Notes: generated by a model not told the origin, from the sequence alone. DNA of 47,369 nt from Dysgonomonas sp. HGC4 (GCF_001261715.1 NZ_CVRU01000178.1:1-47369); one strand, 5' to 3'. Positions 17,028-26,092 are shown, counted from the stretch's first letter. A program made the numbers and translations.

Positions 17028-18318
17028 AGTTAAATAAATCTGTTGATTTTTTAGTTTCGGGCTTATAGTCATTCGGATTGAAATCTTCACCTCTTTTAAA
17101 TACAGGAGTGTTTTCCAATGCTTCAACTATCTTATCATCATCCAGTTCTTCGGTCGATAATATAATAGGACGTGGAGTAAAGAATGATTTAACATCCATA
17201 GTTTTAACTCCGTCTTTCCCGTAATGCTGCTCAATCATAGTATTGATACGGCGTTTTTCTTCCTCTTCTTTGATGAAACGTTCCTCTTCCAAGCGTTGCT
17301 CTTCTTCGGTCATTTCTCTCAGATGATCTCCAATACCTGGTATGCTCGACATTCCAAAACCTGTTGCCAGCAAAGTAATTTTAACCTTACCACCCAAGCT
17401 CTCTTCTGTTGCTGTACCCCATATAACTTCAATCTCAGGACCAAAGCGTTTCATGAATTCAGATACAGATTCCATTTCTTCAACAATAAGTGGAGTTTCT
17501 GCTCCTGCATAAATGTTGAATAGTATCTTTTTTGCTTTAAAGACATCATTGTTATTCAACAATGGCGAATGTAATGCGTTTCTGATAGCTTCCTCTACTC
17601 TGTTTTCTCCTTCGCCCATGCCACTACTCATGATAGCTACACCACCATCTTTAAGGATGGTTTTAACATCGGCAAAGTCGAGATTTATATGCCCGTGTAC
17701 GGTTATAATCTCGGCAATACCTTTTGCTGCAATAGCTAAAGTATCATCAGCTTTGGCAAATGCATTCGGAATCGTAAGATCCGAATATATATCTATCAAA
17801 CGCTCATTGTTGATTACCAATAAGGCATCTACATTCTGAGCAATATCTTCAACACCTCTAAGGGCTTGGATTATCTTTTTACGACCTTCAAACACAAAAG
17901 GTATTGTAACAATACCAACGGTCAGAATATTCATATCTTTTGCAATACGGGCTACAACAGGAGCTGCACCGGTTCCGGTTCCCCCTCCCATACCTGCCGT
18001 AATAAATACCATTTTGGTACCATCAGCCAGAAGTTCCTGTATGTCTTGGCGACTTTCTTCGGCAGCAGATTTTGCTACTTCGGGGCGGTTACCTGCTCCT
18101 AGACCTTCGGTTGTACGTCTACCAAGTTGTACACGGGTTTCAACGGGAGATTCATGCAATGCCTGATTGTCTGTATTACAGAGAGCAAACGATACGTCAT
18201 GTATTCCCTCATTATACATATGATTCACGGCATTTCCACCACCACCACCTACACCAATAACTTTGATGATAGTCTGGGTTTTTCGCGGAAACTGAAATTC
18301 TAATATCTCGTCATTCAT
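17026..18318 (-). CDS. ftsZ: cell division GTPase FtsZ
   Basis: FtsZ polymerises into the Z-ring that scaffolds septum formation. The tubulin signature GGGTGTG is at residues 111-117. The T7 synergy loop NLDFADV (212-218) supplies the catalytic aspartates to the neighbouring subunit. After the globular core (to about 320) comes a charged region rich in Glu/Lys (EEEQRLEEERFIKEEEEK) and a linker. A stretch like the conserved C-terminal peptide that binds FtsA, ENTPVFKR (402-409), lies 21 residues before the end rather than at the very end, followed by a Bacteroidota-type tail. The 430 residues are long for FtsZ for that reason. It lies 120 bases downstream of ftsA with one hairpin repeat in the gap, the standard order. 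Confidence 0.97.
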   Translation of the reverse strand: MNDEILEFQFPRKTQTIIKVIGVGGGGGNAVNHMYNEGIHDVSFALCNTDNQALHESPVETRVQLGRRTTEGLGAGNRPEVAKSAAEESRQDIQELLADGTKMVFITAGMGGGTGTGAAPVVARIAKDMNILTVGIVTIPFVFEGRKKIIQALRGVEDIAQNVDALLVINNERLIDIYSDLTIPNAFAKADDTLAIAAKGIAEIITVHGHINLDFADVKTILKDGGVAIMSSGMGEGENRVEEAIRNALHSPLLNNNDVFKAKKILFNIYAGAETPLIVEEMESVSEFMKRFGPEIEVIWGTATEESLGGKVKITLLATGFGMSSIPGIGDHLREMTEEEQRLEEERFIKEEEEKRRINTMIEQHYGKDGVKTMDVKSFFTPRPIILSTEELDDDKIVEALENTPVFKRGEDFNPNDYKPETKKSTDLFN

Positions 18319-18349
18319 ATAGCGTATCTTCTTTATTTATCACGTTTGT

Positions 18350-18375
18350 AAGGTTGCAGACCTTATATTGCTTTG
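18350..18375 (+). repeat. intergenic hairpin repeat copy with tail in the ftsA-ftsZ gap
   Basis: AAGGTTGCAGACCTT followed by ATATTGCTTTG is one of the best matches to core plus tail. The tail points along the plus strand, opposite to the direction of the surrounding genes. Confidence 0.75.
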
Positions 18376-18438
18376 GTAGGTCTAATATCCCTAATTAGCT
18401 ATTAATTCGAAATTGGAGGACTAAAAGCTGTAGATTAA

Positions 18439-19851
18439 TTAATCTTCATCTTTAAACATAGTTCCACCTAAGTTCTGTATTTTACCGAAGAAATCAAAAA
18501 GACCAGGCGTTTTTTTGTCTTTCACCTTTTTCGCTTTTCTTGGTCTTTCTTCGTATTCCGGCTCTTCGTCTTCGTATTCTTCGTCATCATCATTATCCAC
18601 AGGTGGTTGTTCATGATGTACAGAAGAGTTCTGATTTCTTTCTGAGGCTTCAGAATAACTACCACTCTGTGCTGAATCTAATGGACGTGGACGGTTGATA
18701 TAATCAACTTTAGGAGCTTCTACTTTTTCGCAATTCTCATTTGCAAATAACAATAGTCCTAAACATTGAGCATACGCAGGATTTTGCAATAAATCGGCTG
18801 CATTATTAATATACAATCGTTTTGCTGCTCCTTTTTTAACAGGCATCTGTGCTTTTTCTTCTAAAAACTCAGGTAAACCTGTCAACTGAGAAGCACCTCC
18901 CACTATTATTATACCGGCATCTAATTTGCCTGCATAACCCGATTCTTTTATCTGATTAAGGATGTTTAAAATAATCTCTTCTTCACGAAGTTGGATTACT
19001 TTATTCATCTCCTTTACATCAACTTCAGAATTAGAAGAAGATGTGGCTTGCTTATTTTTATCCTTGCCTACTCTACCATATTTTATTTTATACGATTCGG
19101 CAGCTGTGTCTATAAAACCTAGTTCTTTTACATCTTTAGAAATGGTGCGACCTCCAAATGGTATCACTGCCATGTAACGAAGAAGACCTTCTTTGTATAT
19201 TGATAGTGTAGTTGTACCTGCACCAAAGTCGATAAGAGCACAGCCTGCTTGCTTATCAGTCTCATCCAGAACGATAGCTCCGGCTGCAACGGGTCCAACA
19301 ATAAATCCGGCAATGTCTAACTGATTCTTTTCAGTAATACATTTTATAAGGTTGCTCTTGATATTGGGACGACCTACTATAAGGCGATAACGCCCCTCTA
19401 CTAGAGTTGCAGTTTTACCAATAGGATCATCCTCGGGATGTCCATCCAAAAATATTTCTGGTGCAACAACACTATAATTTGTCAAAAAATCAGGCTTATT
19501 CTGACGAGCTTGTTGTTCCATTTGGTCTATAACCGCAAATGAAACTTCTGACTCATCTATAAGATCTTTTGTTAAAGTATATTCTATTGCCCGCAGAGAT
19601 TTTCCGGCAACCGACACATATATTTTTCCTATTTTACGACCCGACTTGTTTTCCAACAAGTTTACCAACTTCTTTATTTTTCCTGCCGCTTCATCTATAT
19701 TGTAAACCACTCCGTGCTTTACACAATTATCAGATGGGATAGATTCTGATGCGAGAATAGATATTACTCCCTGCTCATTTTTCCGTCCTAACAATCCTAC
19801 AATTTTCGAAGTCCCTAAGTCGATACCGACAATAAAACCTGATTGTTCCAT
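18439..19851 (-). CDS. ftsA: cell division protein FtsA
   Basis: FtsA is an actin-like ATPase that tethers FtsZ filaments to the membrane and recruits later division proteins. The phosphate-1 loop of the actin fold is GIDLGTSKIVG (9-19); the phosphate-2 loop is in ALIDFGAGTTTLSIY, and the adenosine motif is IIIVGGASQLTGLPE. The 470 residues include a long acidic linker near the C-terminus (DNDDDEEYEDEEPEYEERP). It is followed by a basic stretch and a probable amphipathic membrane-targeting helix GLFDFFGKIQNLGGTMF close to the end. The order ftsQ-ftsA-ftsZ is as expected. The upstream gap of 244 bases contains two hairpin repeats and no gene. Confidence 0.95.
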   Translation of the reverse strand: MEQSGFIVGIDLGTSKIVGLLGRKNEQGVISILASESIPSDNCVKHGVVYNIDEAAGKIKKLVNLLENKSGRKIGKIYVSVAGKSLRAIEYTLTKDLIDESEVSFAVIDQMEQQARQNKPDFLTNYSVVAPEIFLDGHPEDDPIGKTATLVEGRYRLIVGRPNIKSNLIKCITEKNQLDIAGFIVGPVAAGAIVLDETDKQAGCALIDFGAGTTTLSIYKEGLLRYMAVIPFGGRTISKDVKELGFIDTAAESYKIKYGRVGKDKNKQATSSSNSEVDVKEMNKVIQLREEEIILNILNQIKESGYAGKLDAGIIIVGGASQLTGLPEFLEEKAQMPVKKGAAKRLYINNAADLLQNPAYAQCLGLLLFANENCEKVEAPKVDYINRPRPLDSAQSGSYSEASERNQNSSVHHEQPPVDNDDDEEYEDEEPEYEERPRKAKKVKDKKTPGLFDFFGKIQNLGGTMFKDED

Positions 19852-19866
19852 ATCTTCTTTCCTATT

Positions 19867-19880
19867 AAGGTCTAAGACCC
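19867..19880. repeat. intergenic hairpin repeat copy upstream of ftsA
   Basis: AAGGTCTAAGACCC matches the core of the dispersed family apart from its last base, followed by ATTATATCATTT on the plus strand. It lies 16 bases before the ftsA start codon on the coding strand. Confidence 0.6.
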
Positions 19881-19990
19881 ATTATATCATTTCCTCTAGC
19901 AAAACAATTCTAGTTTGTTTACTTAGATAGATCTCTAAACTCTTTTATTTACTTATATACATACTAAACGTTCTTTTCACAAAAATATTT

Positions 19991-20017
19991 AAGCTCGTAA
20001 AGCTTTTTATGGCTTTG
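19991..20017 (+). repeat. intergenic hairpin repeat copy with a compensated stem
   Basis: AAGCT (19991-19995) pairs with AGCTT (20001-20005) around CGTAA, followed by TTTATGGCTTTG. Compared with the family core AAGGT-N5-ACCTT, a G-to-C change on the left arm is matched by C-to-G on the right. The tail is conserved. It lies in the 244-base ftsQ-ftsA gap. Confidence 0.6.
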
Positions 20018-20095
20018 ATAAACATAATAACAACAAGCTATTATAATTATCGGCTCTGCCTTTAATATTTTTTGTATCTGTAGTATTTCTTACAT

Positions 20096-20830
20096 TCAAC
20101 GCTTTGTGCCTACAACTTGTTTGTCGTATTTCAAATTTATTTTTGTATACCTGTTCCAGCCCGTACCGGGTAAAGCTTCGGTATAGAATTTTTTCAGCCG
20201 ATCTAGCTTAGCATCAACATCTTCTAACTTTCCCATCAGTACTTCGTGATTCCCAATTCGGGTTATCAAGATAACTTCGTCTTTCGGTTGAACCACAATT
20301 TGTTCGATCTGAGCATTCCAAAATTCGTTCTTTGACAAAAATAGTGCAAATTTATATAAATCTGTCTTTGCAAACTCATCTTTTATTTCCCCAGTTGCAA
20401 TTGGTAGGTACGCTGTATTATGAATAGAGAGGGGCATTTTCTCCCCATCTTTATCAATATAGTAACTTTGTTCACCCGATGGCATAACCCTGAGAATAGG
20501 GATTCGCTCAATAATTACGGCTCTTATACCACCTCCGCTAGTTAAGAAAACCTCGGCAGATTTAATCAATTTATTAGACAACAAGGCTTCTTGTATAGCT
20601 AAAGTATTAACTTCTTTTAGCTGCTTTCCATAAGGATTTAACCCTCGCGAGTCTATATCTTTCTCCAGGTCAGACACCTGTATAAAACGGTCAGTATCTT
20701 CATTGTTTACCACAATCTCAAATTGGTTGCATACTTTATCTTGTGGCTTTTTCTCGAAAAAGAAAGCCGCAAAAATCAGGTAACCACCCAATAAACACAA
20801 TCCGATAATAACTAATATTTTCTTTACCAT
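20096..20830 (-). CDS. ftsQ: cell division protein FtsQ
   Basis: FtsQ is a single-pass inner-membrane protein that, with FtsL and FtsB, connects the Z-ring to septal peptidoglycan synthesis. The 244 residues have one N-terminal membrane helix (about 5-26) and a large periplasmic part beginning with FEKKPQDKVCNQFEIVV. That part resembles a POTRA domain (VSDLEKDIDSRGLNPYGKQLKEVN) followed by a beta domain ending in WNRYTKINLKYDKQVV. Sequence conservation in FtsQ is low, so the name rests on topology, length and the position between murC and ftsA. Its leader holds a hairpin repeat and a second recurring element (20865-20898). Confidence 0.88.
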   Translation of the reverse strand: MVKKILVIIGLCLLGGYLIFAAFFFEKKPQDKVCNQFEIVVNNEDTDRFIQVSDLEKDIDSRGLNPYGKQLKEVNTLAIQEALLSNKLIKSAEVFLTSGGGIRAVIIERIPILRVMPSGEQSYYIDKDGEKMPLSIHNTAYLPIATGEIKDEFAKTDLYKFALFLSKNEFWNAQIEQIVVQPKDEVILITRIGNHEVLMGKLEDVDAKLDRLKKFYTEALPGTGWNRYTKINLKYDKQVVGTKR

Positions 20831-20840
20831 TCAGTATTTT

Positions 20841-20855
20841 AAAGTCTCAGACTTT
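20841..20855. repeat. intergenic hairpin repeat copy in the ftsQ leader
   Basis: AAAGTCTCAGACTTT is a perfect palindrome around one base. Relative to the family core, G-to-A on the left arm is matched by C-to-T on the right, keeping pairing. It ends about 10 bases from the ftsQ ATG. Confidence 0.65.
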
Positions 20856-20864
20856 TTTCAATAT

Positions 20865-20898
20865 TAAGTAACATTAAAATATTTATTGCTACATTTTT
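20865..20898 (-). repeat. recurrent leader element, ftsQ copy
   Basis: On the coding strand it reads GCAATAAATATTTTAATG, then TTACTTA. Nearly the same sequence precedes ftsW (24669-24700) and glsB (34341-34366). Here the hairpin repeat lies between the element and the ATG, whereas in the other two the element abuts the start codon. Confidence 0.45.
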
Positions 20899-20943
20899 GT
20901 TTGTAACCAAACTATGTTTTTATTCACTCCTATGTCCTGTAAC

Positions 20944-20958
20944 AAGGTTAGTAGCCTT
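20944..20958. repeat. intergenic hairpin repeat copy at the murC 3' end
   Basis: AAGGTTAGTAGCCTT pairs AAGGT with GCCTT through one T-G wobble. It overlaps the murC stop codon and is followed on the plus strand by ATTTTA. Confidence 0.6.
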
Positions 20959-22330
20959 ATTTTAAACGAGCTTCTAATATATCTTTTATTTCAGGTAACA
21001 GACGATCAATATCTCCGGCTCCAATTGTCAAGAGTACTTCAATATCGTCCTTTTTCTCTAGTATATCTAATAGTTCTTCTTTTTTACACAACGTCTTTTT
21101 GCAGGTTACTTTATCAAAAATAACTATTGAAGTTATACCTTCAATAGGTTTTTCGCGAGCTGGATATATATCTAATAGAATCAATTCATCTAAGAGTGAT
21201 AAACTTCTGGCAAACTCATCTACAAAATCTCGGGTTCGTGTATATAAGTGCGGTTGAAAAACACCCAGCACTTTTTTATCGGGATATAATTCTTTGACAG
21301 AAGATATACTTGCCGACAATTCATCGGGATGATGCGCATAATCATCTATCATTACCAGATTATCAGATTTGAGAAGAAAATCAAAACGACGTTTTGCTCC
21401 TTGAAAGGTAGCCATTGCACGGCGTAATTCTTCATCCGTCGTTCCATTTAACCAAGCCAGCGCCATAGAACCTATTCCGTTTTCGATATTAATTCGAACA
21501 GGAACTCCCAATTCTATATTTTTAATAGAGCCTTTAGGTGTCACAAAATCGAAACGAATAGTACCTCCACCTACTTTTATATTCTCTGCATGAAAGTCTC
21601 CTCTATCAATAGAATATGTATATAGTCTGACTCCTTCAACCAGTTTAGGTGACAATTTTATATTGTGCTTCATCACTAAAGCCCCTCCGGGTTGGATTAG
21701 GCTTGTGAATTTTTCAAAGCTTTTCAAATACTCGGCTTCTGTTCCATATATATCCAGGTGATCGGGATCAACCGAAGTTATCAAAGCCATATAAGGATGC
21801 AGCCAATGGAAAGAACGATCGTACTCGTCAGCTTCAACCACTGTAAATTCACTTGTATCGGACAACATGAGATTACTTCCGTAATTCTTAAGTATTCCTC
21901 CCAGAAAAGCATTACAATCGAGATGAGAGCCTTTCAGAATATGAGCAAGCATACTCGAAGTAGTTGTCTTGCCATGAGTACCTGCACAACATAAAGCTTT
22001 ACTGCTTTTAGTTATCAAGCCTAAAACCTGAGCTCGTTTTTTAAGATCGAAATTATTTTGTTGGAAATATTGTAACTCAGCACTATCACTGGGTAAAGCT
22101 GGGGTATAAACAACTAAAGTTGAATCTTTATCTATAAAATCAGTTGGAATATTATTTGTATTATCATCGTAATGAATACTTGCTCCTTCTTGCACAAGAG
22201 TCTGAGTCAACAAAGTTTCGGCTCTATCATATCCTGCCACTTTTTTACCTTTCGATAAAAAATAACGAGCCAAGTTACTCATACCAATACCACCTATTCC
22301 TAAAAAATATACTGATTTTATATTTTCCAT
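20957..22330 (-). CDS. murC: UDP-N-acetylmuramate--L-alanine ligase
   Basis: MurC adds L-alanine to UDP-MurNAc, the first amino acid of the peptidoglycan stem peptide, using ATP in the cytoplasm. The UDP-binding Rossmann-like start is FLGIGGIGMSNLARY (from residue 9), and the Mur-ligase ATP loop is GTHGKTTT (117-124). EADEYDRSFHWLHP and the ADP-contact region DDYAHHPDE are also present. The 457-residue length is standard. It follows murG by 5 bases, a tightly coupled pair. A gap of 126 bases to ftsQ downstream holds a hairpin repeat on the stop codon and the leader element of ftsQ. Confidence 0.96.
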   Translation of the reverse strand: MENIKSVYFLGIGGIGMSNLARYFLSKGKKVAGYDRAETLLTQTLVQEGASIHYDDNTNNIPTDFIDKDSTLVVYTPALPSDSAELQYFQQNNFDLKKRAQVLGLITKSSKALCCAGTHGKTTTSSMLAHILKGSHLDCNAFLGGILKNYGSNLMLSDTSEFTVVEADEYDRSFHWLHPYMALITSVDPDHLDIYGTEAEYLKSFEKFTSLIQPGGALVMKHNIKLSPKLVEGVRLYTYSIDRGDFHAENIKVGGGTIRFDFVTPKGSIKNIELGVPVRINIENGIGSMALAWLNGTTDEELRRAMATFQGAKRRFDFLLKSDNLVMIDDYAHHPDELSASISSVKELYPDKKVLGVFQPHLYTRTRDFVDEFARSLSLLDELILLDIYPAREKPIEGITSIVIFDKVTCKKTLCKKEELLDILEKKDDIEVLLTIGAGDIDRLLPEIKDILEARLK

Positions 22331-22335
22331 AATTT

Positions 22336-23451
22336 CTATTTACCTTCTTTATTAACCAGTTTTTCTATTTCGTCAACTATATGATCTGCCGCATTAGGAT
22401 GCGCCATTGTCTTTATATTTTTTGCTAACATAGCAAGCATACTGTCATCTTTCACTATCTGTAACGCACTACCTAGAAGTTTGGACGTCGCATCTTCATC
22501 TTTAATCATTATAGCAGCATTTTTATCAACCAATGCCATTGCATTTTTAGTTTGATGATCTTCAGCTACATTCGGAGATGGTACCAAAATTGTAGGTTTT
22601 CCCAATATACTAAGTTCCGATATAGAACCTGCTCCTGCTCTCGAAACCACAATATCGGCAGCCTTATATGCCAAATCCATTCTATTTATAAAATCATATA
22701 AATGAATATCTTTTGCCTGAGGTTTATCCGACATTTCTATTGTCAAATCATATTGGTAACGTTCGCCACATTGCCAAAGAATCTGCACCCCTGAATTATC
22801 TAAAAGAGATAAATTTCTCATTATACTCTGGTTCAAAGTGCGTGCGCCGAGACTTCCTCCCAAAACAAGAATAGTTCTTTTCATGGGGTCAAGCTTGAAG
22901 AAACGATACGCTTCTTCTTTCGAAACGTCCGAAAGCAAATCCTGACGACAAGGGTTACCCGTCAATACTATTTTATCTTTTGGAAAGAATGCTTCCATCC
23001 CTTCGTAAGCTACACAAATTTTAGAAGCTTTTTTAGCCAATAATTTATTAGTTACCCCGGCATATGAGTTTTGCTCCTGAATAAGAGTCGGTATACCTCT
23101 TCTTGAAGCTACTTTTAACAATGGACCACTTGCATAGCCTCCTACACCAATTGCTATATCGGGATTAAATTTCTTTACAACACTGTTTGCCTTAAAAAGA
23201 CTTGTTATCAGTTTCTTTACAACTGCTATATTTTTAAATAATTCTTTTCTATTGAAACCTGCTACCGGAAGACCTACAATGTCATAACCAGCTTTTGGAA
23301 CGCGGGTCATTTCCATTCTATCTTCTGCACCTACAAAAAGAATAGCTACATCGGGATAACGCAATTTGATAGCATTGGCAATAGATATGGCAGGAAAAAT
23401 ATGACCTCCCGTACCTCCTCCACTTATAATAACTCTCATCGGCTGTTTCAT
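22336..23451 (-). CDS. murG: undecaprenyl-diphospho-muramoylpentapeptide N-acetylglucosaminyltransferase
   Basis: MurG adds GlcNAc to lipid I, giving lipid II on the inner face of the membrane. The first glycine-rich loop is SGGGTGGHIFPA, with His17 in the catalytic pocket. A second loop, GGYASGP, and the donor-binding GGSLGARTLNQ are present. The UDP-GlcNAc-binding segment contains SRAGAGSISELSILGKPTILVPSP. The 371 residues match the GT28 family. It is 13 bases downstream of ftsW and 5 bases upstream of murC, so the three are probably translated from one message and supply lipid II to the FtsW/FtsI synthase. Confidence 0.96.
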   Translation of the reverse strand: MKQPMRVIISGGGTGGHIFPAISIANAIKLRYPDVAILFVGAEDRMEMTRVPKAGYDIVGLPVAGFNRKELFKNIAVVKKLITSLFKANSVVKKFNPDIAIGVGGYASGPLLKVASRRGIPTLIQEQNSYAGVTNKLLAKKASKICVAYEGMEAFFPKDKIVLTGNPCRQDLLSDVSKEEAYRFFKLDPMKRTILVLGGSLGARTLNQSIMRNLSLLDNSGVQILWQCGERYQYDLTIEMSDKPQAKDIHLYDFINRMDLAYKAADIVVSRAGAGSISELSILGKPTILVPSPNVAEDHQTKNAMALVDKNAAIMIKDEDATSKLLGSALQIVKDDSMLAMLAKNIKTMAHPNAADHIVDEIEKLVNKEGK

Positions 23452-23464
23452 AGATCGTTTTATT

Positions 23465-24667
23465 TTACTCGTATTCTACATTTGCAATATCTTCATCTAC
23501 ATCTTCATGTTGATCTTCTTTTGCATTTGAACAAGCTAATATTATTCCAAAATAAATACACGTTATGATGGTAGACGTCCCTCCCCTACTGATAAGCGGC
23601 AGAGGTTGCCCCGTAACGGGTATCAAATTTACGGCAACAGCCATATTGGCTAATGCTTGTACTGTTATAATCAATCCCGCACCCAATAAGAGATAGCGGG
23701 GAAATAATTTCTCACATTTAGAAGCCAAAACTCCCGTACGAATCATTAAGGCTACATATAAAAGTAATGTAAACAGACCACCAAGTAACCCCATTTCTTC
23801 GAGAATTATGGCGAAAATAAAGTCGGAATATGCTTGTGGCAAAAAGTCTCGCTCATTACCACTACCGGGCAATCCTATAATTTCGCCATTAGCTATCGCA
23901 ATCTTTGCATGCGAAACCTGATAGTTGTCATCTGTTATCTTATATTCTTCGGGCGATGAGATATTGCTATCTTCCTGCTCTGCCGAATGTCGATCGATAC
24001 GATTTTGCCATGTAGCAAAACGATCAGGCAAATAATCTCTTGCCGTAGATTTAGGTATGAGAGTTAAAGAACCGACCAATATGACCAGAGCACTAACACC
24101 GCACAAAGCTATCAATCCTAACTTCTTAAAGCTAACCTGACCGATAAACATCATCAAATAACAAACTCCAAAAAGCAAACAAGCAGTCGATAAGTTTTCT
24201 GTGATAATAAGGGCACAGGTAACTAATATACCACCCATTAATATTTTAAATAGAAACGATTCGTTATCAGGTTTAAGTTTACTCAGGAAGAAAGCTACAA
24301 AACCAACCAAAGCTAACTTAGCAAACTCCGAAGGCTGTATGGTAAAAGCTCCTACCCCCAACCAACGTTGCGCGCCATTGACATCCGTACCGATAAACAT
24401 AGTCATTACCAGCAATATCCACGATATAGGCAACAATAGCAATAATGCTGCAAAATAGCGTGTAGGCACTCTTTGAAGGAACATTACAGACCCAAACCCA
24501 ATCAGAAGGAATACTGCATGACGCAAAATAGGCCCCCAGTGATTGTGTTGGCGATAAACAATGGTACTGGAAGCACTAAATACCTCCAATAGTGAAATGA
24601 TGCATAAGGCTATAAATATGCACCAGATTGTTTTATCCCCTTTAAATATTCGCTCAAAGACGTTCAT
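23465..24667 (-). CDS. ftsW: septal peptidoglycan polymerase FtsW (SEDS family)
   Basis: FtsW is the SEDS glycosyltransferase that polymerises lipid II at the septum together with the class B PBP encoded upstream (ftsI). The 400 residues contain about ten membrane helices. Family motifs visible are GAQRWLGVGAFTIQPSEFAK (about residues 94-113) and, near the C-terminus, PVTGQPLPLISRGGTST. A hydrophilic loop of about 55 residues (206-260, including RFATWQNRIDRHSAEQEDSN) corresponds to the large extracytoplasmic loop. The position between murD and murG separates FtsW from its relative RodA. The leader contains the recurrent element that also precedes ftsQ and glsB. Confidence 0.94.
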   Translation of the reverse strand: MNVFERIFKGDKTIWCIFIALCIISLLEVFSASSTIVYRQHNHWGPILRHAVFLLIGFGSVMFLQRVPTRYFAALLLLLPISWILLVMTMFIGTDVNGAQRWLGVGAFTIQPSEFAKLALVGFVAFFLSKLKPDNESFLFKILMGGILVTCALIITENLSTACLLFGVCYLMMFIGQVSFKKLGLIALCGVSALVILVGSLTLIPKSTARDYLPDRFATWQNRIDRHSAEQEDSNISSPEEYKITDDNYQVSHAKIAIANGEIIGLPGSGNERDFLPQAYSDFIFAIILEEMGLLGGLFTLLLYVALMIRTGVLASKCEKLFPRYLLLGAGLIITVQALANMAVAVNLIPVTGQPLPLISRGGTSTIITCIYFGIILACSNAKEDQHEDVDEDIANVEYE

Positions 24668-24668
24668 A

Positions 24669-24700
24669 TAAGTAGCATTAAATATTTATTGCTCTATTTT
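24669..24700 (-). repeat. recurrent leader element, ftsW copy
   Basis: On the coding strand the sequence reads AGAGCAATAAATATTTAATG, then CTACTTA, ending one base before the ftsW ATG. It matches the elements ahead of ftsQ and glsB at most positions. Confidence 0.45.
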
Positions 24701-24731
24701 ATAATTATACCTATCATCGTTTCCATGTATC

Positions 24732-24757
24732 AAAGCAATAAAAAGGCATGAGACCTA
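24732..24757 (-). repeat. intergenic hairpin repeat copy with tail, at the murD 3' end
   Basis: On the minus strand AGGTCTCATGCCT is followed by TTTTATTGCTTTG, a full core-plus-tail match in the same direction as the genes. It begins directly after the murD stop codon and so resembles a weak terminator. Confidence 0.65.
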
Positions 24758-26092
24758 TTAGAGTTTTCTGACCCAATACTTAAACTGGTCGCCTCTGTCT
24801 TCATAACTTTTAAACAAATCGAAACTTGCACAGCAGGGTGATAAAAGAACAGAATCTCCTTCTCCTGACAATGAATAAGCTTTTGTTACAGCTTCTTCCA
24901 TAGAACCTGCATCAACAATAGTTTCGATCTTTCCATCGAAAAATCTATGCAGCTTCGAATTATCTACTCCCAAGAAAACCAGAGCATGAACTTTTGTTTT
25001 TACAAGCTCCTCTATTTCCTGATAGTCGTTTCCTTTATCTTTTCCACCCAATATAAGTACAACTTTTGTTTTCATGCTCTTCAAAGCATACCAACAAGAA
25101 TTGACATTAGTAGCTTTAGAGTCATTTATAAATTGTATCCCCTTTACGGTAGCTACTTTTTCTAAACGATGCTCTACACCTTTAAAATCACTCAATGACA
25201 ATCTTATCTTCTCATCTTTAATATCTAAAAGTTTGGCTGCAATAGCCGAAGCTAGAGAATTATATAAGTTGTGAGTACCCGTTAAAGCCAATAAATCTTG
25301 CTCCATGGTGAATACTGATTTTGATGTATTAATTACTATCTGATCATTATCTGCATATGCTGATACATTGTCAGCTTTATGCTCCGAGAACGTAAACACC
25401 CTAGCTTTAGGCTGTTTCTTTGCCACTTCCTTTGTTACAACCGGATCTTCTGCCCAATATATAAAAGCATCTTTCGGTGTTTGATTTTGAGTAATACGCA
25501 TCTTTGCATCTACATACTTCTGAAAATCATGATCGTACCGATCCAAATGATCGGGTGTTATATTGAGTAATATAGCGATATCTGCTTTAAAATCGTACAT
25601 ATTATCTAACTGAAAACTACTAAGCTCCAATACATAATAGTCGTAACTATTATCAGCAACCTGCCTTGCAAAACTTTTTCCGATATTACCTCCCAGACCA
25701 ACATTCAGTCCGGCAGATTTTAGTACATGATAAAGCAAACTTGTTGTAGTTGTTTTACCATTGCTACCCGTTATGCATATTTTTGTTGCATTGGTATATC
25801 TACCTGCAAATTCTATTTCCGAGATAATAGATATTCCTTTAGCTTTTGCCTGCAGAAGTAGAGGCACACTATCGGGAATACCTGGACTTTTAATTATCTC
25901 ATCTGCTGAAAGTATATTCTCTTCGGTATGACCTTTTTCTTCGAAAGGAATATTCCGTTCTGTCAATTCAGTTTTGTATTTATCCTGCAAAGCTCCATTA
26001 TCGGACAAAAAGACTTCAAATCCTTTTGCCAGAGCCAGTATAGCCGAACCTACTCCACTTTCGCCTCCTCCGAGTATTACTATCTTTTTCAT
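24758..26092 (-). CDS. murD: UDP-N-acetylmuramoylalanine--D-glutamate ligase
   Basis: MurD adds D-glutamate to UDP-MurNAc-L-alanine. The N-terminal UDP-binding domain begins VILGGGESGVGSA. The ATP loop is GSNGKTTT (109-116), and the central domain contains LNITPDHLDRYDHDFQKYVDAK, where the Mur-ligase His and Asp contact substrate and magnesium. The C-terminal domain includes NDSKATNVNSCWYALKSM and LILGGKDKGNDY, typical of MurD. The 444 residues are standard. It follows mraY by 89 bases and is separated from ftsW by 90 bases that hold a hairpin repeat and the ftsW leader element. All motifs look intact. Confidence 0.96.
   Translation of the reverse strand: MKKIVILGGGESGVGSAILALAKGFEVFLSDNGALQDKYKTELTERNIPFEEKGHTEENILSADEIIKSPGIPDSVPLLLQAKAKGISIISEIEFAGRYTNATKICITGSNGKTTTTSLLYHVLKSAGLNVGLGGNIGKSFARQVADNSYDYYVLELSSFQLDNMYDFKADIAILLNITPDHLDRYDHDFQKYVDAKMRITQNQTPKDAFIYWAEDPVVTKEVAKKQPKARVFTFSEHKADNVSAYADNDQIVINTSKSVFTMEQDLLALTGTHNLYNSLASAIAAKLLDIKDEKIRLSLSDFKGVEHRLEKVATVKGIQFINDSKATNVNSCWYALKSMKTKVVLILGGKDKGNDYQEIEELVKTKVHALVFLGVDNSKLHRFFDGKIETIVDAGSMEEAVTKAYSLSGEGDSVLLSPCCASFDLFKSYEDRGDQFKYWVRKL

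Noticed and set aside
17513-17839. Open frame of about 108 codons antisense to ftsZ
   Set aside because: It is a mirror of the strongly conserved FtsZ coding sequence and has no start signal or family pattern.
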